Source: Ulva prolifera
Taxonomy: Eukaryota; Chlorophyta; Ulvophyceae; Ulvales; Ulvaceae
Direction: 5' to 3'
Assembly: GCA_023078555.1 (NCBI GenBank)
Contig: CM041201.1
Location: 2,363,713-2,427,712 of the forward strand
DNA: 64,000 nucleotides
Both the position numbers and the translations under genes were made by a program. A model generated the notes under the pieces. The model ran no database searches and was not told where the DNA came from. It saw only the letters and a list, made by a program, of their open reading frames with translations. Below, piece after piece: positions 48,794 through 59,065 of this stretch; within the stretch, counting starts at the first letter, position 1; every line of letters starts with the position of its first letter.

Positions 48794-51579
48794 ATGGCAA
48801 GTGCAGCCAGCTACACGTCCAAGCTGTTCGGGATGGAAGGCAAGTGCGTCCTGGTCACCGGTGGGACGTCAGGTGCGTCAACATGGGGTGATCTCCAGCC
48901 ACTGGTAAAGGAAAGAACATTGGAATGATTTCGATCTTGCACTCACGTTTCCTGAGAATGACCTAAAAGTTGAAGCCATGTGCTTGGTGCAGCCAGGCCA
49001 GGACGGTCATGCAGCCGATGCTGGTCAACGCAATCAGCTTTCCGTCGCATCAATACAGAGACAGCGTTGCCAACAGCTGTTGTGTCCATGAGATCACGAG
49101 TATGTGTCAAATGTCAGCCAGCTCCAGTCATGTGCTGTATGCATCCTCAGCTGGTGCCCACCTGTCAATGGATGGGCAAGATCATGCATCAACATCCCGG
49201 TGCAGGCCGTCTTCACTCTTAAAAGTAAACCATGAATACAATTATGCGGGACACATGTCAAGACATACCATTCAGACGCCTTTGCATGTCATCTGACTCA
49301 GTGATAGTTTATGTATCTGACACCTGAGTCAGACCAGGCCGGTTTGGGCACAGCATGCGCACGTCAGGGCCTCAACACGAGCATCACCCACTGATTCACA
49401 GTAAGTTGACAGGTCTGCGGAGATTCAGGCATAGGCAAGGCCGTCGTTGAGGAGTTTGCAAAGCTCGGAGCGAAGGTGTACACATGTGCCCGAGACGAGC
49501 AGAAGCTGAGCCAGACCATCGCCAACCTCAGCGACAAAGGCCATGTCGTCGGAGGCTCCCCGGCAGATGTTTGCAACCTCGAAGATGCCAAGGACTTGGT
49601 GGCGAAAGCAACAACGTTCTTTGACGGTGTGAATCCATTGTTATGGGATCATTTAAGGCATTTGCTTTCATCAGTGCACATTACCACTGTCAATCCCACT
49701 GGCAGGCAGACCTTTGTATCAGTACAGCCGCTCATCGCAGAGAACCAGGCAGCAGAGCCCATCAACTTCGCTAACTAGCATCCCTCAAGGGAGTGCATAC
49801 TGACACCTAGAAGCAAATCGCCATGGTCTGTCCGGACCGTGGTGGAATCAGCATGTTCCCGTGGATGTCTGGTCAGCTCTGCCACACCTGTACCCAGGAG
49901 GCACTTCATTCCATACATCACCATGCCACTCCCAACTAGCGTAGCACTAAGCCCTGTCACGTAACGACATGGGGCGCCTCCACAGCTGCATGCTGCGTGT
50001 GGGTCAGGCCTGCCCTTGCTTGCGTATGCTGCAATGACAGACTGCTTCACATATATCAGTGTTGGACTGCGGTCCAAGGTTGTGATCACACCGCCGCTGA
50101 TGTTGATTGCATGCGAATCTGATGATGGTCAAGTGCGGCCTGGAAGAGGCGCATCGGGTGTTGCACACAGCCAGGTGAGCATCGATAACACAGCCGGGTG
50201 AGCGTTCAGGCCTCGTCACACTACAGTGTGATGGGGCCAACAGGCCCAACTGCATACATACTTCTACAGCCTCACTTCAGCGGCACGATGCCTTGAAGAG
50301 ACAGGTCAAAGGCTAAGCATCTATGTGTGTAGTCAGACGTTAAATTCCATGCAGGCAGGCTGGACGTGCTGATCAACAATGTGGGCACCGACCGCCGCAA
50401 GGCCGCCCTCGACACCACAGCGGAGGACCTCGCGTCCCTGATGGCCACAAACGTGCAGTCTGCGCTGCAGCTGAGCCAGCTGTGCCACCCGGCGCTGGCC
50501 AAGGCGGGCGGCAGCATCGTGCTCAACTCGTCCGTGGCGGGCGGGCCGCAGGCGATGAAGAGCGGCTGCATGTACGCCATGACCAAAGGTGAGGCTTTCT
50601 CACCTGTGAGTCAATGGTAGACAGGGCTCCTGCAAACGTGAGCTCGTGAGCATGCATGCGTGTGTGCGAACTGGCCGCTGTGCTGCTGCGGGTGACGGAG
50701 GTGTTGATCACTAGGCCTCACGTGCCCCCTGCGCCACACAGTTTTTGCAGTTTCGCCTGCTGCATTGCAGAGTCACTTGCACCCTTGTTAGGCCTGCCGA
50801 GGCCGCTCACAGCACATCGACCATTTTCCAGAACTGCAGCGGGAATCTGTGGTACATAGTGCGCACAGTGCTGAGACACCAGACCCCTTGTACGCTGCCC
50901 CAGCCTGGATGGCCCCAACCCTGTCTTCCACCGTGATCACAACAGCCCACACCCGGGCCCCCCTCAAGCGTGTCACCCCAAAACCGTTGGAGCCACTTGG
51001 TGCTTTGGAACTTTGCTGAACCCGTCAGCCAGAGATGCGTCGCACAAACACCGTGCCAGCGCTGCTGCAGCCTCGTTGAACCAGCTGACCAGGAACCTCG
51101 CGTGTGAGTGGGCGCGGGACGGGATCCGCGTCAACGCGGTCGCGCCGTGGTACACCGCCACCCCCGCCGCTGCCGCCGCGCTGCGCGCCGACCCGCAGTA
51201 CGAGGCCGACGTGCTCGGCCGCACGCCGCTCGGCCGCATCGGCCAACCCGCCGAGATCGCCGGTGCGCCCCTCTTCCGGCGAGCGCAGCCGCGTTTCTGC
51301 TTTGCATTGCACGACCAGCAACATGTACACAGACCGCAGAGCGTGCATACCTGCCACTGACGCCGAGGAACCCAAACATGGCCACGTGTACGGCACCTCA
51401 GCGCCCATGCATGTGCGACAGCGACGGCGGCGGCGGATGCAGCGGTGACGGCCATCCTGGCGTCGCCGGCGGCGGCGTACATGACGGGGAAGACGCTCGC
51501 CGTTGACGGTGGCCACAGTGTGATGGGCATCTACGCCGAGGCCCAGGGGGATGCCGCCTCCAGTGGCGCCCGCTTCTAG
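48794..51579 (+). CDS. SDR2: tropinone-reductase-like short-chain dehydrogenase, unit C
   Basis: Five exons with GT-AG introns, all phase 1: 48,794-48,872; 49,429-49,626; 50,355-50,588; 51,071-51,262; 51,443-51,579. They give 279 aa without a stop or frameshift. Motifs: TGGTSGIGK (cofactor loop), YTCAR (Arg favouring NADPH), NNVG, SSVAGG (catalytic Ser), YAMTK (catalytic Tyr/Lys), [21 protein letters not shown] and YMTGKTLAVDGG, followed by a 25-residue Gly/Ala/Ser-rich tail. It is closest in pattern to plant tropinone-reductase-like SDRs, which act on diverse small carbonyls, so tropinone itself should not be assumed. It differs from SDR1 by the first exon (MASAASYTSKLF) and the tail. No transit peptide is evident. 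This is the intact counterpart of the damaged unit A copy. Confidence 0.87.
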
Positions 51580-53501
51580 AGCCGCATCTGACGCTCTTCC
51601 AACAAGCAATCGTAGGATTTTGCGGACCTGGCATCTCTGCAGCTACTGTGTCGGGGACACAGGCACGCTTAGCTGGCTGGCTGCTTGAATCGCACGAGGC
51701 TGACACCTCGCCCGTGTATAAATGCTAGCACTAAGCCCCCTTGCTTGCACATGCCATTGGTCATGCTTGCAAGTGCGAGCATGAGTTCCGGGCGGCCGCC
51801 GACAGGCAGCACCGGGGCTCGTTTGCGCTTGCGTGCCACGCACTCCTAGCGCTGCGGTGTTCACGTGTGGTGGCGACAGCCCAGAATTGCCCACCCTGCC
51901 TAGCAGGCAGCGGCTGCGCACACTACCTCGGGCAATGCCGCGTCGGCTCTGCTGGTTGTACCCCTCATCCTTGTGATAGACATTCTAGGACTACAGGTGC
52001 TGTGTCTTGGGCTGTTGCTTCAGGATACACTCGTGAGCTTGTGCAAAGTAGCGCCAGGAGGACATCCTGTCAAAGAGGCAGTCTGGCCATGATGGGGTGT
52101 AAGGCAATGCCAACTGACATGACATGCGACACCCAGAATGCCATGCAATTATGTTGATAATATAGAAATCCTGAACAGCCTTGCGATCTGCGGCGGCAGA
52201 GCCTCTAACTGGGCCCACTGCACAATCATTGCAGAGCATCTCGACTCTGAACAACACGTGAGTTTCATGCACAGGATGCCCCTGACAGGCACTGTCATTC
52301 GAGCAGGTGCTGCCGCAGGTCTGAGCCGTTGAACAAGGAGTCAAAGGGCTGAAGTACATGCATCCTGTCATGCTGCAGCTACACATGCCACGCACAACGA
52401 TGGCCGGAACGAGAACCCCCTGGTACAGAGTGGGACATGCTACCCTGTTGCTGGAAGCTCGAGCCCTGAGCTGCAAAGCAGTGTGTCTAGTCTAGCTGTA
52501 TTGTAATATGTTCTTACAGAAGACTGACACGGGCATATAGAAACCCAAAACAAAGAAGAAGCTTTCTAAGTCAACATTTGTACACACAGCCACACTACAG
52601 CACTTTTGTGCTGTGATGTAATGACTGATGTGCTGCTTGAATAGCAACATTTGTGCTGTGCCTGTTTCACGCTGCTTTGACTACCCTCTGAGGTTTGGCA
52701 TCAGCATGGCAGCCTCGATGCACCTCAGCTCGATGCATCTCAGCAGGTTGCCCCGGCTGTTTACGCTAATGTCCGGCTCAGCATGCTTGCGTCGGCAGTG
52801 GCCAGCTTCAATCATTGCGGATCCCATGACAGGTTGCTCCACCGGCTTGCACACAGTCAAAATTGGACTGCTCTACAACGTCTGCAACATGCGCACAGGT
52901 TGTCAACATGTCTGTGAAAAGGCGCCTTGCACAGTGCTGCTGCATGCTCTGCACTGGAGCCAATGCTCTGGAATTGGATGCACCTTCTCCACACGCCCGA
53001 ACGGCGAAAACTCTACACGCAGCGCTGGGCACATGCATCATGAAACAACGGGAGGGGGGTATACATGTTACTTGTAAAGCGGCTGCACTGCTTGCGATCT
53101 CAAACCTCGCGGATCCCTTGAGAGAGGGACATCACTGTCAGTGCAGCACTAATAGCGCCATGGATCCAGTAGTACAGGAGCCCTGGGTGTCACCATAGGC
53201 GAAGGCATAGGTGAAGGTGATCAGCATGACGAAGATGCCAGACACTGCAGTGGTGGCACACGCACCTTCTCTTGAATCAGAAATGCCAGACCACTGGTGA
53301 CAACCACTGAGAAATCCATCAGTGGCAAAGGGTCCAGTAGCTGTTGATGCAAAGAACCATAGCCGCAGCACACTGCTGCTGTGTGTACAAGGCTGGTGAC
53401 AGTGGTGACAAGGCTGGTGTTGCCTTCTGTGCGTAGCTGTGTGTAATTGTCTGCTTCTCCTTTCATGAGGATATATGCACACAGCTGCACCATGCATGCA
53501 C
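51580..53501. other. SDR2-NLR3 convergent intergenic region, unit C
   Basis: Shares the NLR 3'-flank block (about 52,045-52,960) with units A and B. From about 53,080 to 53,500 there is unit C-specific sequence, including TCACCATAGGCGAAGGCATAG-like stretches, with no supported gene. It probably includes the NLR3 3' UTR. Confidence 0.45.
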
Positions 53502-56500
53502 TCATGCCCTCGCCGGGCTGTGGAATTCTACTTTGATGCCCTCTGGAACAGCTGCTAGACTCTTGCATCCACTGAGATTGAGAGGCCGTAGCTGGCAACA
53601 GCCGCTGATGCCCTCTGGCAGGTGTGTCAGATGATTGCACCAGCTGAGGTTGAGGTGCTGTAGCTGGCTGCAGCTGCTGATGCCCTCTGGCAGCTGTGTA
53701 AGACTCCGGCAATCACTGAGGTCGAGGTGCTGTAGCTGGCTGCAGCTGCTGATGCCCTCTGGCAGTTGTGCAAGACTCATGCACCAGCTGAGGTCGAGGT
53801 GCTGTAGCTGGCTGCAGCCGCTGATGCCCTCTGGCAGTTGTGTAAGACTCTTGCACAAGCTGAGGTGGAGGTGCTGTAGCTGGCTGCAGCCGCTGATGCC
53901 CTCTGGCAGTTGTGTAAGACTCTCGCAACTGGTGAGGTCAAGGTGCTGTAGCTGGCTGCAGTCGCTGATGCCCTCTGGCAGTTGTGTAAGACTCTTGCAC
54001 AAGCTGAGGTGGAGGTGCTGTAGCTGGCTGCAGCCGCTGATGCCCTCTGGCAGTTGTGTAAGACTCTCGCAACTGGTGAGGTCAAGGTGCTGTAGCTGGC
54101 TGCAGCTGCTGATGCTGTCTGGCAGTTGTGCAAGACTCTTGCACCAGCAGAGGTTGAGGTGCTGTAGCTGGCTGCAGTCGCTGATGCCCTCTGGCAGTTG
54201 TGTAAGACTCTCGCAACCCTTGAGGTCGAGTTGCTGTAGCTGGCTGCAATGGCTGATGCCCTCTGGCAGTTGTGTAAGACTCTCGCAATCCTTGAGGTCG
54301 AGGTGCTGTAGCTGGCTGCAGCCGCTGATGCCCTCTAGCAGGTGTGTAAGATTTATGCAACTGCTGAGGTCGAGGTGCTGTAGCTGGCTGCAGCCGCTGA
54401 TGCCCTCTGGCAGTTGTGTAAGACTCACGCAAAAGCAGAGGTCGAGGTGCTGTAGCTGGCTGCAGCCGCTGATGCCCTCTGGCAGTTGTGTAAGACTCAT
54501 GCAACTGCTGAGGTCGAGGTGCTGTAGCTGGCTGCAGCAGCCGCTGATGCCCTCTGGCAGTTGTGTAAGACTTGTGCACCAGCTGAGGTTGAGGTGCTGT
54601 AGCTGGCTGCAATGGCTGATGCCCTCTGGCAGTTGTGTAAGACCCATGCAATGGCTGAGGTCAAGGTGCTGTAGCTGGCTGCAGCTGCTGATGCCCTCTG
54701 GCAGTTGGGTAAGACTCTCGCAACTGGTGAGGTCAAGGTGCTGTAGCTGGCTGCAGCTGCTGATGCTGTCTGGCAGTTGTGAAAGACTCTTGCAACTGCT
54801 GAGGTTGAGGTGCTGTAGCTGGCTGCAGCTGCTGATGCCCTCTGGCAGCTGTGTAAGACTCCCGCAATCACTGAGGTTGAGGTGCTGTAGCTGGCTGCAG
54901 CCGCTGATGCCCTCTGGCAGTTGTGTAAGACTCATGCAATTGCTGAGGTCGAGGTGCTGTAGCTGGCTGCAGCCGCTGATGCCCTCTGGCAGTTGTGTAA
55001 GACTCCCGCAATCACTGAGGTTGAGGTGCTGTAGCTGGCTGCAGCCGCTGATGCCCTCTGGCAGTTGTGTAAGACTCCCGCAATCACTGAGGTTGAGGTG
55101 CTGTAGCTGGCTGCAGCTGCTGATGCCCTCTGGCAGCTGTGTAAGACTCCCGCAATCACTGAGGTTGAGGTGCTGTAGCTGGCTGCAGCCGCTGATGCCC
55201 TCTGGCAGTTGTGTAAGACTCATGCAATTGCTGAGGTCGAGGTGCTGTAGCTGGCTGCAGCCGCTGATGCCCTCTGGCAGTTGTGTAAGACTTGTGCACC
55301 AGCTGAGGTTGAGGTGCTGTAGCTGGCTGCAATGGCTGATGCCCTCTGGCAGTTGTGTAAGACCCATGCAATGGCTGAGGTCAAGGTGCTGTAGCTGGCT
55401 GCAGCTGCTGATGCCCTCTGGCAGCTGTGGAAGCCTCCAGCATCTGCTGAGGTTGAGGTGCTGTAACTGGCTGCAACCGCTGATGCCCTCTGGCAGCTGT
55501 GTAAGACTCCCGCAATCACTGAGGTCGAGGTGCTGTAGCTGGCTGCAGCTGCTGATGCCCTCTGGCAGTTGTGTAAGACTGCTGCAACCACTGAGGTTGA
55601 GGTGCTGTAGCTGGCTGCAGCCGCTGATGCCCTCTGGCAGGTGTCTCATGAACATGCTCCCACTGAGGTCAAGGTGCTCCAGCTTCCCCAGCTTCCCCAG
55701 ATGCTCCACTGGAAAATCGAAGAATGTTTGCATCCTGAGGAACCTGAGCATGGGCCAGCAGCAAAGGTACTGCACAGCCCTTTCCAGCGCGAATCCGTGA
55801 AATTCCAGCCATAGCCACTGCAGCCTTGGCGCGTGTAAGCATCGCCACTGCTTGTCCCATGGCGAACTGGCCACATCGACCACAACGCAGGCTTGCAACC
55901 GCCTCCCATCGACCTTCAACATTGAATCAGTCGATGCATCCGCGACATGACCTGCCAACTGGTGCGAGCTGATGTACCGCAACGATGAGGATGCATGGCT
56001 GTTTGCACTGCCTGAGATGCAGCGCTTTTGGTCCTTCATTGACAGTCCCAGCGCAATGTCTCGCAGGATGTCGTGCACGTAGTACTTATGCTTATGATGG
56101 TGACGCATTTTGACGGAATGAGGTGCCACAGACCTGGACACGAGGCTGCGGCTGACGAGCTGCTCGAGCTTGGCGGCGGCTGCCTTCACGCTGGCGGGCG
56201 TGTGCAGGGGCGCGTGCGTCGCAAAGAGGTGCAGCAGAGCCTCCTCCCCCACCCTCGCATCCTCGGGAAACATCGCAAAGTCCATGAAGCACTCCTTCAG
56301 GGATGGGGGCAAGACTTCAACGCTCGTAGCACAGATCTGCGTGACAGCATCATCACGTGCACCTGCTGCCCTCTGCGCCTTCTGCACTTTCAGGTGCTCC
56401 TCCCAAGCCTTCGCTGTCCCGCACTGCCTCAGTGCGCCGCCGAGCACTTCCAGCGCGAGGGGATTCCTGCCGCAGCTCTGCAGCAGCTCTGAGCAGGCAG

Positions 56501-57803
56501 CAGCAGGCACATACTCTGGCGGATCCGCATCGGCCGACCCAAAGGCATGGTGGTAGAACAGCTGCTTTGCAGGCCCTTCTTTGAGGAGACCAGGCTTATG
56601 CATGCGCAGCTCGCGCATGAGCGTGACTTCACCTGTGCTTCGATCGCGGCGAAGGTAAGACAGAGTCTCTTCGCTCCTCGTCGTAACAATGAGCCTGCTT
56701 CCGTCATGCCGCAGATTGGCCTGCGTGGCAAAGTTCAAAGCCGCCAGCTGCAGCAGCGGACGGACCTGCGACCATGGCCACAAGTCATCCAGCACCAGGA
56801 GCACCGCCCGACCCCGCTCATCTCCGCCGTGCGTCAGCCGGGCCAGTGCCTGCAGTCCCTCAGCCGCGGTTGCGAAGGGAACAGCCTTGCGGGGATACAG
56901 CTTGACAAATGCCGCCTCGAGAAGGCGCAGCATTTCTCCGTCGTTTGCATCTTTCCCGACCGTCAGCCACACAGCATCGTCAAAGCGCGACCTGGCACGC
57001 TCAAACACTGCGCGGGCGATGGTCGTCTTGCCGATGCCGCCAGCCCCGACGATGCCGATGTTGCGGTTGTCCTTGAGCTGCTCGTCAATAAGGGGCACGA
57101 GGTCGTCGCAGTGCTGGAAGACGTGCTTCGGCAGGGCAGGCTCACTGCACTGCGGCAGCTCGCTCGATGGGCCTCTGTGGGGATGCATAGACGGTAACCT
57201 GCCGAAGCGGATGCGGGGCGCTGTGGGCACAGGCCCCGCCATGCGCTTCAGCGTTGAGAACAGCTGCATACTCGTGTCCAGCTTGCAGCATTTCTGCAGT
57301 GAGCAGCGCAGTTCCTTGGGCTTGCTACTATGCACAAGTCGCTGCCACAACCTCTGCGACCTGGATTGCACGTGCATCAGGAGCACCTCGGCCTCCTGCA
57401 GAGTGTCACACAGGGCCCGATAATCTGACCGGTGGCACGCAAATTCAGGCAGATCCGTCAGCTGGTCGAGGGCATGTGCGGCGTTCAGGAGCGCCTCGTC
57501 GCTCAGCTGATCGAGCAGCTTCTGGCATTGCTTCGGGTGGCCGCCGATGGCTATTCCCCATTCTACCAGCCACTGCATTGACTCCTCAACAGCCCAGCCG
57601 GCGACATCGCTGACGATCGGCAGAGAAATGACTGTCTTCACGGCGGCGCCCGCTGCCTTTCCCGCAGCCTTGCCTGCATTCTCGCCTGCTTTCTTGCGTG
57701 CTTCCTTCCCACAAATCATCACCTGCAGGGCATCGGCTTTCGGATCGAGGTGTATCCTTGGATGCATGGCCACACGTGTGTGTATGCACGACCTGGCAGA
57801 CAA
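53502..57803 (-). CDS. NLR3: NB-ARC/LRR receptor with 29 homogeneous LRRs, unit C
   Basis: Single open frame of 1433 aa, the longest gene in the window. Helical N-terminal region (about 1-190), P-loop GAGGIGKTT (about 253-261), kinase-2 VLLVLDDLW, RNBS-B GSRLIVTTRS, GLPL-like GRNPLAL, RNBS-D CFMDFAMFPED, and YYVHD where NLR1 and NLR2 have YYMHD. About 29 LRRs of 24 residues follow, one with an extra Cys (GCCSQ). The protein ends VPEGIKVEFHSPARA-stop. No TIR, signal peptide or membrane segment is seen. By analogy with plant NLRs it is a cytoplasmic sensor that oligomerises after exchanging ADP for ATP. The preferred start may be Met13 (57,767), conserved with NLR1. It is convergent with SDR2, and its upstream region holds three copies of the M module. 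Confidence 0.87.
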   Translation of the reverse strand: MSARSCIHTRVAMHPRIHLDPKADALQVMICGKEARKKAGENAGKAAGKAAGAAVKTVISLPIVSDVAGWAVEESMQWLVEWGIAIGGHPKQCQKLLDQLSDEALLNAAHALDQLTDLPEFACHRSDYRALCDTLQEAEVLLMHVQSRSQRLWQRLVHSSKPKELRCSLQKCCKLDTSMQLFSTLKRMAGPVPTAPRIRFGRLPSMHPHRGPSSELPQCSEPALPKHVFQHCDDLVPLIDEQLKDNRNIGIVGAGGIGKTTIARAVFERARSRFDDAVWLTVGKDANDGEMLRLLEAAFVKLYPRKAVPFATAAEGLQALARLTHGGDERGRAVLLVLDDLWPWSQVRPLLQLAALNFATQANLRHDGSRLIVTTRSEETLSYLRRDRSTGEVTLMRELRMHKPGLLKEGPAKQLFYHHAFGSADADPPEYVPAAACSELLQSCGRNPLALEVLGGALRQCGTAKAWEEHLKVQKAQRAAGARDDAVTQICATSVEVLPPSLKECFMDFAMFPEDARVGEEALLHLFATHAPLHTPASVKAAAAKLEQLVSRSLVSRSVAPHSVKMRHHHKHKYYVHDILRDIALGLSMKDQKRCISGSANSHASSSLRYISSHQLAGHVADASTDSMLKVDGRRLQACVVVDVASSPWDKQWRCLHAPRLQWLWLEFHGFALERAVQYLCCWPMLRFLRMQTFFDFPVEHLGKLGKLEHLDLSGSMFMRHLPEGISGCSQLQHLNLSGCSSLTQLPEGISSCSQLQHLDLSDCGSLTQLPEGISGCSQLQHLNLSRCWRLPQLPEGISSCSQLQHLDLSHCMGLTQLPEGISHCSQLQHLNLSWCTSLTQLPEGISGCSQLQHLDLSNCMSLTQLPEGISGCSQLQHLNLSDCGSLTQLPEGISSCSQLQHLNLSDCGSLTQLPEGISGCSQLQHLNLSDCGSLTQLPEGISGCSQLQHLDLSNCMSLTQLPEGISGCSQLQHLNLSDCGSLTQLPEGISSCSQLQHLNLSSCKSLSQLPDSISSCSQLQHLDLTSCESLTQLPEGISSCSQLQHLDLSHCMGLTQLPEGISHCSQLQHLNLSWCTSLTQLPEGISGCCSQLQHLDLSSCMSLTQLPEGISGCSQLQHLDLCFCVSLTQLPEGISGCSQLQHLDLSSCINLTHLLEGISGCSQLQHLDLKDCESLTQLPEGISHCSQLQQLDLKGCESLTQLPEGISDCSQLQHLNLCWCKSLAQLPDSISSCSQLQHLDLTSCESLTQLPEGISGCSQLQHLHLSLCKSLTQLPEGISDCSQLQHLDLTSCESLTQLPEGISGCSQLQHLHLSLCKSLTQLPEGISGCSQLQHLDLSWCMSLAQLPEGISSCSQLQHLDLSDCRSLTQLPEGISSCSQLQHLNLSWCNHLTHLPEGISGCCQLRPLNLSGCKSLAAVPEGIKVEFHSPARA
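53535..55690 (-). repeat. 72-bp LRR-coding tandem array of NLR3 with 720-bp higher-order repeat
   Basis: About 29 units of 72 bp. The stretch around 54,601-54,660 is identical to 55,321-55,380, exactly 720 bp (ten units) apart, and the similarity extends to neighbouring units. Pairs such as TSCESLTQ/LSLCKSLTQ also alternate (repeats 22-25). The pattern shows growth by duplication of single units and of multi-unit blocks. Confidence 0.88.
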
Positions 57804-58170
57804 GCAGTGTCTTCACCAGCCTGACTCAGGTTCGGGATATCGGGCGAATTGGCATTGACGCGATCTATCTAACGTGCGATGTGTGCTGTGCTCGAACGCA
57901 CCATCAGAACGCACCATCTGCGATGCAAACAATCTGGGCGAGTGAGGTGACAAACGAATGCACTGGCAACCTGGCACTTGACACAGCTGGGTTGCTGGGT
58001 TCGTTGAGACAGATCAGACATTCCGTGGCGTAGTGCAATAGCTGCGTCATGGATCTGTCGGCTACCTACTAGCTGATGGCAAGTTACAGATCCCGTTGCA
58101 CTGCATGATGTGATTGTGTCACGTATTTCGCAAACTGCAGCATCAACTCAACGCGCATGCATGCGAGGCA

Positions 58171-58278
58171 GGGTACTCGTAGCTAGTCTTAAGGTGGTGC
58201 TGCCATTGTACAATCAGTGCTGCCGGGTACTCGTAGCTAGTCTTAAGGTGGTGCTGCCATTGTACAATCAGTGCTGCC
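58171..58278 (+). repeat. Perfect 54-bp tandem duplication
   Basis: Two identical 54-bp units starting GGGTACTCGTAGCTAGTC at 58,171 and 58,225. The related module at 61,378 has a single, altered version. Confidence 0.9.
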
Positions 58279-59022
58279 ATCGCGGTCAGAATGTACACAC
58301 AGCCTGCCCTGCCTATGTGCAGAGCCATGCGAGAGGGTCAGATGGCTGCATGCCACCCTGAGCCTAGTCCCGCTGCGGCAGTCCATCGTGCACGCATGCG
58401 TGGAGAACACACCTCACGCTGGGGCCTTCGTCAAGCGCGGCAGTATCCACAACCCGGGGGGGGGAGGGGGGGAGCCCAGCTCAGTGTGCAGTTGGTGTGT
58501 GGCTCCCTCTAGGGAAGGCGGGTGTGGGTGGGGGCGGTAGCGGCAGATGCAGGACCAATTACTTAAGTGCAATTGGGGTTTTAGAGGGCCTGCACACGCT
58601 GCGGCGGTCAGGGGCACCCCAGCTTGGCACAATCGCATAGTCATGACTGTTGGTGTGTAGTTATAGTGAGCCACACTCCCTGAAGCACGATCCTCGCGCA
58701 GTTGCAAACCGGGGTCTGAAGGAAGCAGGGAGCAGAGCCTGCGGAGGTTGTGGTCATGTGATCATGAGATGCAGTCATGCCATAAGCGTCCAGCTAAATC
58801 ATGTCCAAAAGCCATCTACACGCATAACGATTAATGAATCGATGATGTGCATGCATGTAGAGCACACCTCACGTTGGGAATCCACCGCGATGGTTGACGC
58901 CCAAGCCCTGGTGTCTAAGATACGTTTCGGTGTGACTGCAGGGGCAGTGGCGACTTGGAGGGGGGCTGAGGGAGGGGATGAGGGAAGGGTGTGAGGGGTC
59001 TGAGCTCGTCCAAGCTTGTTCA

Positions 59023-59065
59023 GGGGGGGGGGGGGGGGTTGAGGGGGGGGGTTGAGGGGGGGGGG
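59023..59065 (+). repeat. Interrupted poly-G tracts (16, 9 and 10 G)
   Basis: Three G runs separated by TTGA. They have quadruplex-forming potential and lie inside the NLR3 upstream repeats. Similar runs are at 61,895-61,908 (14 G) and 62,483-62,507 (25 G). Confidence 0.8.

Noticed and set aside
53635-55800. A 721-codon open frame on the plus strand opposite the NLR3 LRR array (and similar ones at 18,869-19,735 and 31,958-32,722)
   Set aside because: It exists only because the 72-bp LRR repeat happens to lack stops in this antisense frame. The translated Arg/Cys/Leu/Pro repeat matches no family, and the sense strand carries clear NB-ARC/LRR motifs.
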